Notes under the pieces: model-generated | What the model was told of the DNA's origin: nothing | Databases searched by the model: none | The model's input: the letters and a program-made list of their open reading frames with translations, nothing else | Shown here: positions 52,580 through 62,411 of the stretch, piece by piece | Numbering within the stretch: position 1 is the first letter of the stretch | Layout of the letters: every line of letters starts with the position of its first letter | DNA from: Tamarix chinensis | Lineage: Eukaryota; Streptophyta; Magnoliopsida; Caryophyllales; Tamaricaceae | Assembly: GCA_030549775.1 (NCBI GenBank) | Contig: CM060181.1 | Span: forward strand, 38,751,063-38,815,062 | Reading direction: 5' to 3' | DNA: 64,000 bases | Translations under genes and position numbers: made by a program

Positions 52580-53445
52580 TTTCTATCCCCTAATTTCTCC
52601 TTCCTCACTTGCAATCTTCTCAAATTTAACAACAAAACAAAAACACTAGTATATAGAAATACATTTCAAAAATAGAATTACAATATGGAAAAAAAAAACT
52701 AAGAAATCATTTGATGATGAGGAAACAAAGCTATTCTTGTTGCTACTGTAGTTGTGATTGGTTTTAAAGATGCTCGATAGTCTCCATGGATAGTTGTGTT
52801 GTAATTGTAATGACCATATACATAGCTACTTACTACTACTGAATTCTATTGCTTCACATAATCTACATTAATAGTAGTAGTAGAAGGAGAAGCTTGATGT
52901 TGTTGATGATGATGAATACCTAAGACTTCATGATGATCTTCCCAATTCTCAATTTTCTTTGTCTGAAATTTATGATTCATTACAACTTTTTCTTCTCCAC
53001 TCATTACCATTATAGTCACACCCTACATATAGATATGACTTAGATTAATTCAATTCATTACCATTATAGCTCATATCTATTAATACTATAGATACACATA
53101 TAAAAAGGATGCACAATAATATAACTATATAAAAAAATGAGTACTATACAATAAAAATAAAAATAAAAAAGAGAGGAAAAATTACTAACTAACTAGTATG
53201 CATATAATATGTACAAAGAAAATCATGTAATTAAGGACCAACACAAGAAGAAGAGGGCCCATAGGTTGGAATTAAATTAGGAGTTTGCTCTAGGGCTCAG
53301 CAAGGAGGATGTTTTTCTTGCTGGTTACTAATAATGAGAGGACCCCAAGAATAAGGTACCAAAGGGAGTGATGATGATGCATAAATAGTAGTAAGCATGT
53401 ACATGAGTAGTTGATGAGGGAAGATAGTATTATTATTATTATTAT

Positions 53446-53492
<47 letters not shown>

Positions 53493-53638
53493 ATGTTAGT
53501 AGCAGCAGGAAGAAGAGGAGGTAGATGGTGGTACTGCTCCTTGTGGTTGGTGTGTTGGTGGTGGTGTTCGAAGTGAGAAATTTCTGGCCTTATGTTGTTC
53601 AAGCTCCACCAACAGCCTGGGTTTTCGGTTTCCATCAT
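52580..53638 (-). pseudogene. bHLH68/bHLH133-like transcription factor fragment
   Basis: Minus strand. The first segment (from ATG 53638) reads MMETENPGCWWSLNNIRPE, His/Gln-rich sequence, a poly-Thr/Asn run, then SSLPLVPYSWGPL before a TGA at the place where this family has a conserved Trp-rich motif. A second segment begins after an AG acceptor-like site at 53022: MSGEEKVVMNHKFQTKKIEN, WEDHHEVLG, and YVKQ followed by TAG, then SSYVYGH. A third piece near 52616-52580 reads LQVRKEKLGDR, like the atypical basic region of these bHLH proteins, and breaks off before the helix-loop-helix. The NP-x-WW, GEEE/KK-x-ENWE and VRKEKLGDR order is characteristic of the bHLH68/bHLH133/bHLH123 group. Introns are kept, so it was copied as DNA. 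Stops make it non-functional. Confidence 0.6.
53440..53490 (-). repeat. Trinucleotide runs encoding poly-Thr/Asn
   Basis: (TAG)n on the plus strand (ACT on minus) next to a short ATT run, within the first segment of the bHLH pseudogene. Confidence 0.85.
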
Positions 53639-53782
53639 TTCCTACACTGGTGAGCTTTGTAGTATATGACCTCTATTGATACTCTACCTATCTACTTATA
53701 ATTCTTTCTATATATGTATCTCTCTTTGGAACAATTGCACATTTTCCTTAATTTCACCAACTTTCCCTTTCTCTCTATATAT

Positions 53783-53965
53783 CTTCTTCTTCTTCTTCTT
53801 CTTCTTCTTCTCCTTCTTCTTCTCCTTCTTCTTCTTCTTCTTCTTCTTCTTCTTCTTCTTCTTCTTCTTCTTCTTCTTCTTCTTCTTCTTCTTCTTCTTC
53901 TTCTTCTTCTTCTTCTTCTTCTTCTTCTTCTTCTTCTTCTTCTTCTTTTTCTTCTTCTTCTTATT
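53783..53965. repeat. Long (CTT)n / (GAA)n microsatellite
   Basis: About 60 CTT units with two or three single-base interruptions. It lies 145 bp upstream of the start codon of the bHLH-like pseudogene, as GAA on its sense strand, in what would be the 5' leader or promoter. Long frames read through it on both strands (poly-Phe, poly-Leu, poly-Arg) are artefacts. Confidence 0.95.
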
Positions 53966-54468
53966 CTTCTTCTCTCTCTCTCTCCCCCCTCTAAGTGTTC
54001 TATTGAAGCTACCAAAATAATAGAGATCTTTAAAGAAAATTTCTTTTAGGAGTCTTCAGACTTGGAATTAAATAGAAAGAGGATAAAGAGAGAGGAGAGC
54101 CAATCTAGCAACAAACCATGTTTTAATATTTAGCTAGAAAGCAATGATTTTGAATCATGGAGCTCTTGAGAAATGAGAACACACACTCACTCTCTCTTTT
54201 CTTTATTTTTTATCCCTCCCCTCCTTTCTCCTCTTGCTTTTTCATAAAGGTGGGACACAGAAAAAATGGTAGGAATTCTTGTCAAATAATTCTCTTACAA
54301 GATAATACAAAAACTATCTAGGTGCACACAATCGTACACTGAGTAACTTTAAATTAGAGTATTTTTACACTATCCCATTTTTTGTAAATCTAATTTGAAC
54401 TAAAAATAATAATATATTATTATTTATTATTATCAATATCATAATGAATATTTTAAATTACTACTATT
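53966..54468. other. Upstream region of the bHLH pseudogene
   Basis: CT-rich then AT-rich sequence. It may be captured promoter and leader. No coding. Confidence 0.4.
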
Positions 54469-55570
54469 GTCGTAATACCTTGATTTTTATTACTATTTTT
54501 TTTTAAATGAAAGCATACACATAAAATAAATGTGTGCTATGGTCACACGTAGTATTAGCCTAGTTCATAACATTCTTGTACCAAAAGTAAATCTAAAATG
54601 AAAAAACTTAAAACTTAAACAAAATTAAATAAATAGATGAAACAATAAAGCCTTTAATATAAATAAACATAAGAAATTAATACAGAGATTAACTCTAAAT
54701 AATACTTCATCCCTATAAAAAAAGAAAGTTATTTTTAACAATTTGTATATTTTTTTAGGAACTAATAAAGATTCTTAAATTTTCATTTATATCCTTCATT
54801 AAAATAGAAAAACACTTAATGCATACATAATGAAAAAAAAGATAATTAAGGGTAAAAGTTGAAAGTTGGTTTTGACTTTCCTAAAGTGTTTTTTTATAAT
54901 ATATAAAACTTTGATGCTAGAATGACTTACTTTTTGATATGAATGGAGTACATTAAAAGGGAAAATGAGAAAAATAAAAATATAGAGGACAAAAGTCCAA
55001 AAGAGATATCCATGATCTAAGGTTCACAACACATATCAACCCAGATAGTCCTAACCTCAAATTAAACCCAAATCACTTCACCAACAAAAATTTAGTAGGG
55101 TTGTCATCAAACACCTATGACATATCAAATACAAAATTGTATTAAAAGTGCACAAAAATATTGATAACTTGTAATATATGTGATAATGTATGATAAGATA
55201 TAGTAACATATAAAAGTATATACAAATACAATCATCATAGGAACAAAAGCATATGACAAAATAAATAACAATATTAAATCCACAACTATAAATTAGATGA
55301 TTATTGCATTCTATTAAAGTGATTACATTAGTTGAACATTATTAACTTCAGAATGGGGACTCAACCAAAATCCATAATAATTATTCTAGTACATGAACAT
55401 CACTAATCATTCTTATTTCACAAACAAAAATAATTACTAGACCACCAAAATCTAGGACATCGAATTATTTTAGTATGCATACCTCCTATAGGGCCCAAAT
55501 CACCTAAAGAGTAGAAAAGATCATCCTTAGACTTTGTAAGGCACTCGAGATCACAAAATATATATATACT
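54469..55570 (-). mobile_element. Large LTR copy I, fragment (minus strand)
   Basis: Its low-coordinate end (TGTCGTAATACC) is a decayed family terminus in reverse. The interior matches LTR J, most clearly the GCATACCTCCTATAGGG stretch and AGGCACTCGAGATCA near 55484-55558 against 63642-63720. It is cut at the high-coordinate side before the transposase start. A Stowaway-type MITE is inserted in it. Confidence 0.65.
54705..54948. mobile_element. Stowaway-type (Tc1/Mariner) MITE
   Basis: 244 bp, flanked by TA (54703-54704 and 54949-54950). Inverted ends: left CTTCATCCCTATAAAAAAAG, right (reverse complement) CTCCATTCATATCAAAAAGT, the form seen in plant Mariner-like MITEs (CTCCxTCCxT...). AT-rich interior, no coding. 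Confidence 0.75.
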
Positions 55571-55679
55571 AGTATTGATTTTTAGCTTATTGTATATCTT
55601 TTTTTAATGTTTAATTGCATCATCTAATATCAGAATTATTGTCCACATAGATTTTATTGCCAATATAGATCATTCTTAG

Positions 55680-57454
55680 ATGTCTACTAATCGTTTATAT
55701 CGAGAATATAAAAATGGAGTTGAGAAATTTATTAGGTGTGTAGTTACCCATGCTAGAAACTATAGTAGATTTGTTTGTCCATGACTAAGGTGTCATTTTG
55801 TAAAGCGAGTTGATGAATCTGAAGCTAGAGAACATTTATTCTTATATGGGATTAATAAAAATTATACTAGCTGGATATGGCATGGTGAAACGGAGCATGT
55901 GGGACCTGATATAGAAAGTTAGGAAAATAACTTTTGGGATCAATAAGGAAGATAGTTTAGAAGAAATGACTTATGCTGTTGAGAAAAGGGTTTTGGATTG
56001 TCCTCAAGTGTTTGATAAGTTGGTGGGTGACTCTGAAACACCCCTATATAATGGAGATACAAACTTCACCAGATTATCTACTATTTTGAAGTTGTATAAT
56101 TTTGAAATCATGCAATGGATGGATCGATAAGAGTTTCACAACCTTATTAGAACTTGTAAAAGATATGCTTCCAAATGATAATGTGCTCACTATTCACACT
56201 TACAAGGCTAAAAAGGTCCTTTTCACTATGGGTATGGATTATAAGAAGATACAGGCTTTCCCTCAAGATTGTGTCTTATATCAAGATGAATATATATCTC
56301 ATGAGAGTTGCCCCAAATGTAACACATCATGATATAAAAAGGTAGGGGTTCTAGCAATGGTTATATGGTAATTTCTAATAATACCAAGATTTAGGCACAT
56401 CTTCAATAATCCTAATGATACTAAGAACTTAACATTGAATGTCGATGGGAGATTAACTGATGGTTTACTAAGACATCCTGTAGACTCTACACAATGGAGA
56501 ATGATTAATTATCGATTCCCTGACTTTGGAGAGGAACCAAGAAACCTATAATTAGATCTTTCAAGAACCAAGAAACCTATAATTAGATCTTTCAAGAACC
56601 AAGAAACCTACGATTAACTCTTTCTACCAATGGAATGAATCCACATAATTTTGAAACCCACAGTATATGGCTTGTGATTTTGGTAATCTATAATCTGCCA
56701 CCATAGCTATACATGAAACAAAAATATATGCTATTATCTCTATTAATATTGAGACCAAAACAACCGAGAAATGACATATTGATGTGTGTTTGACACCTTT
56801 TAATGAGGATTTGAGGTTGTTTTGGGATGAGGGTGTTGAATTATTTGATTCACATCGTGAAGAGAGTTTCAACTTAAGGGAAGCATTGTTTTGTACTATC
56901 AATGACTTTCCTGCGTATAGGAATTTATCTAGATATGGTGTGAAAGGACATTATACATGCCCTATATGTGGAGAATATATATCCTTCTATTAGTTGAAGC
57001 ATGGGAAGAAGAAGACTTTTCTACGGCATAGAAAATTTTTACCAATGAAACATCCTTAACATAGGTAAAGAAAAGCTTTTAATCAAAAACCCAAATTCAT
57101 AAGAGCTCTAGAACCATTGAGTGGCTAACATATACTTGATAGAATAAATGGTTTGAATGTTAAGTTTGGGAAGATGAATAAAGCCTCAATTCCTACTAGT
57201 GGATGGAAGAAACGAATAATATTCTTTGATCTTCCATATTGGGAACATTTATATATAAGGCATTGTCTTGATATGATGCTTATTGAAAAGAATATATGTG
57301 ATAATATGATTGGTACATTACTTAATGTGCCATGGAAGACAAAGGATGGCATCAATGCAAGACGAGACATGGTTGAGATGGGTATTCAAAGGGAATTAGC
57401 ACCACAAAGTAATGGGAATCGTACTTATTTACCACCAGTATGTTATATCCTTTT
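55680..57454 (+). pseudogene. CACTA transposase (TNPD/tnp2), 5' part
   Basis: From ATG 55680 (MSTNRLYREYKNGVEKFIR) comes the N-terminal transposase-associated domain with HLFLYGINKNYTSWIWHGE, interrupted by a TGA. Next (55946-56107) is a linker, then CNGWIDKSFTTLLELVKDML with CPKC near 56318 (56102-56332, frameshifted), and GRLTDGLLRHPVDSTQWR near 56445. After a 31-bp triplication the frame reappears as DEGVELFDSHREESFNLR and HYTCPICGEY (56784-56993). Then SGWKKRIIFFDLPYWEHL and CLDMMLIEKNICDNMIGTLL (57153-57420), the central tnp2 block. It stops at 57454 where a LINE is inserted. Multiple stops and frameshifts show it is dead. The domain order is standard for plant CACTA elements. Confidence 0.83.
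56534..56626 (+). repeat. 31-bp unit repeated three times in tnp2
   Basis: GAACCAAGAAACCTATAATT followed by AGATCTTTCAA starts at 56534, 56565 and 56596. The third unit diverges at its end. It disrupts the transposase frame (31 is not a multiple of three). Confidence 0.95.
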
Positions 57455-58899
57455 TTTCCTGGTAAGTAAATAAATTTTATTACCAAAATGAGCGATACAA
57501 AATGCCATAAAAACAACACGCAAACAAATCAAAATGACATCCAACCTCCTAATCATCTATCAATTACACAAATGATCTATAAACTTCAAGAAATTTTTTT
57601 TTTCATTCTTTACAAGGTTACCTCTCATGAAAAATTCTTGGATAATCTTCTTACTTATTATCTCTAGGATAGATTTCTTCTTTTATAACACAACTTCATT
57701 TCTATTGATCCAAATCTTATAAACCAAGGTAGCAAAATAAATCCTTAACAATTCGGCACAACCATGTTTGCTCCTTGTGCTCTTGATCATCCATTAAATA
57801 CAACTTTGACATGTAGTGAAGAAATGTGGTAATAGAATCTAGTTGAGCATTCTTCTCCATAGATGATTCGCAAAAGCACATTGAACTAAGAGATGATCAA
57901 CGTCTTCATCAGCCTATTGACAAACTTCACAAATAGCATTATCAGTAACCTACCATGTCTTAAGCTTATTCTTCACTAGTAGCGCCTCATGGCAGGCCAT
58001 TTAGCATATAATTTTGTGTCTAGGCATTCCATGATGCATCCAAACAAGATTATACCACATGACCTTGTCATTTTTGTGCCTCAAATTCTGATACATTTTG
58101 TTAATATTGAATCTTCCTTTATCACTGCTGGAAAATAAGGCTTCTTGCCCTATAGTCCTCATTTTGAAAATGAGTTTTTTTGTCCAAGAAGAATCCTCTT
58201 TAATATCAGCTTGCTAAATGTTTGATTTGCTTAAGTATTTTTTATGAATCCATTTTACCCAAATACTTCTTTTTGTACCTGTAGCCTCCATAAATTTTTA
58301 CAAAAATAGGCTACATTCCAAGGTAATAATTGTTGAATGCCTAGTCCACCTTCATGTTTAGGGTTACAAATTTTAGTCCAATGGGGCCTTTCTTTTCCCT
58401 CCTCCTATATTACTCCAAAATAAATCTTTGCATATAGATTCCAGCTTGTTCACAATAGCTTTATGAATCATAAAGACTTGCATCCAAAAATTTATGATAC
58501 CAAAAATCACATATTGAAGGACTTGGAGTCTTCCTATATACCTTAAGTATTTCATAGTCCAAGCTTTTAGTTTCTAAGTAATTTTTTTGATTAAAGGCTG
58601 ATATTGAGTAACAAATAGAGATGAGCTACTCAACGGAACTCCCAAGTACCTAAAAGGAATATTTCCTTCATTATAATTCAAGTACTGGATAATTTGACTC
58701 TTAATAATAGCGTGGAATCCTCTAAAATATATGCAGCTTTTTTTAGGGTTGGCATTAAGATTTAACATGGCTACAAAGATATCCACTTTCTCCTTTATGA
58801 GTTGTGCTTATTTCAAGTGACCTTTGCAAAAAAGCAAAAGATCATCTACAAAATAAAGATTAACCATTCTCAATATTTTATAATTTGGGTGACCTTTAA
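57455..58899 (-). mobile_element. 5'-truncated LINE inserted in CACTA transposase
   Basis: Minus-strand non-LTR retrotransposon 3' half. Frames read ANPKKSCIYFRGF and EGNIPFRYLGVPLSS (58786-58574), then YIGRLQVLQYVIFGIINFW and LFWSN (58555-58373), the end of a plant LINE reverse transcriptase. Downstream to about 57900 is a decayed zinc-binding RVT domain. The low-coordinate end is a T7 run (57451-57457), the expected poly(A) tail in reverse. Flanks ATCCTTT and AATCCCTTT resemble a short target duplication, and the transposase reading resumes after it at 58900. Endonuclease and early RT are missing, which is usual 5' truncation. Confidence 0.82.
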
Positions 58900-60240
58900 A
58901 TCCCTTTCAAGAAAGGAGAAAATTGATTTTTTTGAGTGCTTAAAAGGATTTAAAGTTCTAGAGGGATTTCCTTAAATATTAGTAAACTTTTTTGAATGAT
59001 AGATTTGAAGTTGGTGGGAATGAAATTGCATGACTGCCATGTTTTGATGTAGTAACTGTTACCGATCGCTATCCGTTCTATACTTCCAAAACATGTTACA
59101 AATGCAATTACTAAACTTTATTTGTTCTTCAAGACATTATGCTCTAAGGTTATTAAACTTGAAACGTTAGATTTACTACAAAGAGATATTATCATCACTA
59201 TGGGTCAACTCGAAAAATATTTTCTGCCTTCTTTCTTTACTTACATGGTTCATTTTACGATGCACTTCGTTAAGGAGGTGAAATTGTGTGGTCCCATCTA
59301 TATGCATTAGATGTACCCATTTGAGTGATTTATGAAAATATTAAAAGGGTATGCAAGGACTCTATATGGATTGGAGGGGTGTATTGTAGAGAGCTACATA
59401 GCTAAGGAGGTGAAATTGTGTGGTCCCATCTATATTCATGTATTGCAGAGGGGTGTATTGAATTTTATACTAATTATTTATCCAATGTTCATGCAATAGG
59501 TATTCTTAAATCTCGGCATAATGGAAAAAGTGAAGGTGTGGGTATGATGGGTAACAAGTCGATACACATAGAGTATGATATATGGTAAAAAGTACACTTG
59601 TATATTCTTCATAATACAAAAGAAGTTCAACCATATGCAGAAGAATATATGAGAATATTACGTACTAAAAACCCATATAGGAGTGAGAAGTGGATACTAG
59701 AGCAACACAATATATCTTTCATAAAATGGTTTCATATCACATTCCTCATCAAATGACACACTCATCAAGTACTATTTCTGATACATTAAAATGGTTATCC
59801 CAAAGGCCTTGTATGGAAGTATCATCTTTCATGAGCTACTTGATCAATGGGTATACTTTCAATACTAAGTCCCAAGATGATAATAATACCATGGAGAATA
59901 GTGGGGTAACTTTAGTTGCCGAAGCATTACATATTGTTAGTGCAAAAGATAAAATCCTATGTATGCGAATATGTCATATTATGGTGTAATCCAACAAACA
60001 TGAGCGTTGACTTATACTTTATTCACGGTTCCTGTTTTAGTTGCATTTGGGTTAACAACAATAATGGGATCGAAGTTGGTGAGTTAGGGTTTACCCTTGT
60101 GTATCTTAATAAGGTGGGCCATAAACATGATCCTTTTATATTGGCATCACGAGCAAGATAGGTATTTTATGTCACCGATCCTCTTGATAAGAGGAGGTCA
60201 GTGGTTTTAACCACAAAGAGTAGGAATATGCATGAAGGTG
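58900..60240 (+). pseudogene. CACTA transposase, 3' part (DUF4218/DUF4216 regions)
   Basis: Directly after the LINE the frame gives RKEKIDFFECLKGFKV, then LKLVGMKLHDCHVLM, LPKHVTNAITKLYLFF, MGQLEKYFLPSFF and VKEVKLCGPIYMH, the DUF4218 region. After a local 33-bp duplication (59271-59303, 59403-59435) come ILHNTKEVQPYAEEYMRIL and later WVNNNNGIEVGELGFTLVYL with DPFILASRARQVFYVTDP (60040-60180), the DUF4216 region. Both domains normally form the C-terminal half of the plant CACTA transposase. Stops and frameshifts are frequent. Confidence 0.8.
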
Positions 60241-60469
60241 GTGATTTTAATGATTCTATTTCCCAGTAAAGAGGATACATATATGCGGTATTATCATTCT
60301 AAAGGAGCATGGATCATAGAAGGAAATACAAGTGAAAAATCATAAAAGAGAAAATCTTGTTATTCTGAGTACGAACCTTTATTTAGTTAAGTATAACGGT
60401 TCCATATAATATTTTCCCCTCATATAATTTGATTTACCTAAACAAATTATATTACGACAAAATATTTCT

Positions 60470-62130
60470 CTTTGCAGAGTGAGGAGGAGATAGAAGCGCA
60501 AGTTGAGATATTGCCTAACAGAGGCCTTGATCCTTATTCCAGTATTTGGTATGTCTTTTAACCTTATTTCAATAAATTTATACAATAAATTATATTAGAT
60601 ATTGTTGACTTCCTAAAATAAAAATCTACTTAGGCTTTTATTGATTCCTTTATCATTTTCATCATTTTCCTTATCATTTTAGGTTAAATTAGTTTCTATA
60701 ATACATAAGTAATTGACTAATACTGCAAAGAAGTATATTTAACTTAACCATTATACTATGTGTTTTAGAGACATAGCTTCTGATGATGAATGTGCTTCAA
60801 CTAGTGGAGGCACTTCGACCCATAGATCTCGTAAAAAAAGGGGTCCTATCGCATTACAAGAAGTGGTGATGAAATGGTTACGAAATGAAAATTTTAGTTT
60901 TGAATGGAACATGAGGGGGCAGACCATTTGCATAAATGGTAAGCTTTTATATACATATATAGGAAAGTGTGCACGTAATCATGTTCATATTAACTATGAA
61001 ATGTGGGATAAAGCACCAATAGAAAAAAAAAGCACGGGGTATACTATTTTTTATAATTTGGTAGGCTGCTTTCAACATCCCTATTTATCGAAAGGAGTTG
61101 ATTATTGTTCGAGTTACAAACGCACGGGGGCAATTTAAGTCCACTCTAGGAAGACATTTCATTTATAAGGATGATGGCACTATCAGAAAAGATCCACTAG
61201 AAAACTATTAAATTTTACAATCACATTGGGATATTTTTCTACGGAAAAAGCAGACTAATGAATAGAAGGTATGATTATATAAAGCATGTATTCTTCTTAT
61301 CTATTTTGTTTATATATCACTATAATTTGGATTATTATCATAGGAAAAAAGTGGAGCGATGCAAGAGCTAGCTTTGAAGAATCTATACCATCACAACTTT
61401 TCTTGCGAGGGATATGTTGGTCTCGAGTAAGAAATTATAAGTGAAGTTAACAAACTTTTCTAGATACATTTTATGTATCTATACTTCAAATTCTGATATT
61501 TTTTTACCTTTTCACTAAATGCAGATTGCAAGGAGAGGTTTGGATCCAAAAACCACTATAATAGATAGATATGTCTTGTGGAAGGATGCAAGAGTCCCTA
61601 AAGATGGTACTATCATGAATGAAGCTATTAAGGAAGTAGTTAAGAAAATTGTAAGCTCTTGCTATTATATTCATTTGTAAGTTTCAATTAGCCTTAGAAC
61701 ATGTTTTGAAATATAACTCTTAGGTTATCGTATTTGATAGAATGCATTGGAAACTTCCGAGACTAGTGTATCATTTGCATCATCTGCCAATAATTTGTTA
61801 ACTAGGATATTGGGAATGACAGAGCATTTGAGTAGTGTCAAGACAGGTGGAACGGGAGTTACATTGAGATATTATTTATGCACATAGGATGCATCTCAAA
61901 CAAGTTGTATGTATGAGAATATGATAACTCAGATAAAGCAGGGGATGAAGGAAGAAATAATAAAAGAGACACAAGAGAAGATGGAAAATAAGTTGTAGGA
62001 GTGGTGGCTTAAGTTTTATGTTCTCTTATCCAACAAGGATAAGGAAGTAATTCACTCACTAGAGATGACCTCTATTCCTAGTGTCAAAGGTAGTTGTTCA
62101 TATGCACATTTTTTCGATCTACCCGAGGTA
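60470..62130 (+). pseudogene. TNPA-like protein of the CACTA element
   Basis: A set of exon-like pieces: 60758-61136 (ECASTSGGTSTHRSRKKRGP, then QEVVMKWLRNENFSFEW), 61350-61430, 61525-61650 (IARRGLDPKTTIIDRYVLWK), 61740-62000 (MTEHLSSVKTGGTGVT) and 62040-62125. Acidic/basic low-complexity N-terminus and the downstream position match the second gene of plant CACTA elements (Ptta/En/Spm type), which binds subterminal repeats. Introns seem retained. Stops occur, and no clean coding joins all pieces. Family assignment is by position and style, not a strong motif. Confidence 0.5.
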
Positions 62131-62411
62131 TATGTTTACCTTTATATTGAAGTTTATGTAATACTATTTTATTAGATACCACACAAATAAACTAATAACT
62201 CTTTGTACACTGTGATTCATATTCTTTTTTCTAGCACAGTAGATAAATGAGCTAAAATAATCTCTCATTATCAATATATAGATAAGATAAATGATCTTTA
62301 TATCTAATTTTGTAGAGGGAGATACCATGTCTATTATTAGTACATAACCTATATCGACTAGTGGCAATAGGAAGAGTATGTATATGCCATGGAACCAAAA
62401 TTGTCATGCTA
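62131..62411 (+). other. CACTA sequence before LTR J
   Basis: AT-rich, no coding seen. Ends at the LTR J terminus, TGGTAACACCCCC at 62412. Confidence 0.4.

Larger units (their letters stand above)
51419..62411 (+). mobile_element. CACTA (En/Spm) transposon, right end not seen
   Basis: The left terminus is CACTACTAAAAAAT at 51419, preceded by AAT, a possible 3-bp duplication. Subterminal words ACAACG, ACAATG and their reverse complements crowd 51441-51720. On the same strand, 55680-62130 encodes decayed CACTA transposase (TNPD-type) and a TNPA-like protein, in the orientation expected from that terminus. Between them lie a bHLH-like pseudogene (minus strand) and an LTR fragment. The right end is missing: LTR J begins at 62412 inside the TNPA-like region. 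That the terminus and transposase belong to one element is inferred from order and strand. Confidence 0.7.

Noticed and set aside
53676..54049. Poly-Phe, poly-Leu and poly-Arg frames
   Set aside because: They read through the (CTT)n microsatellite in different frames.
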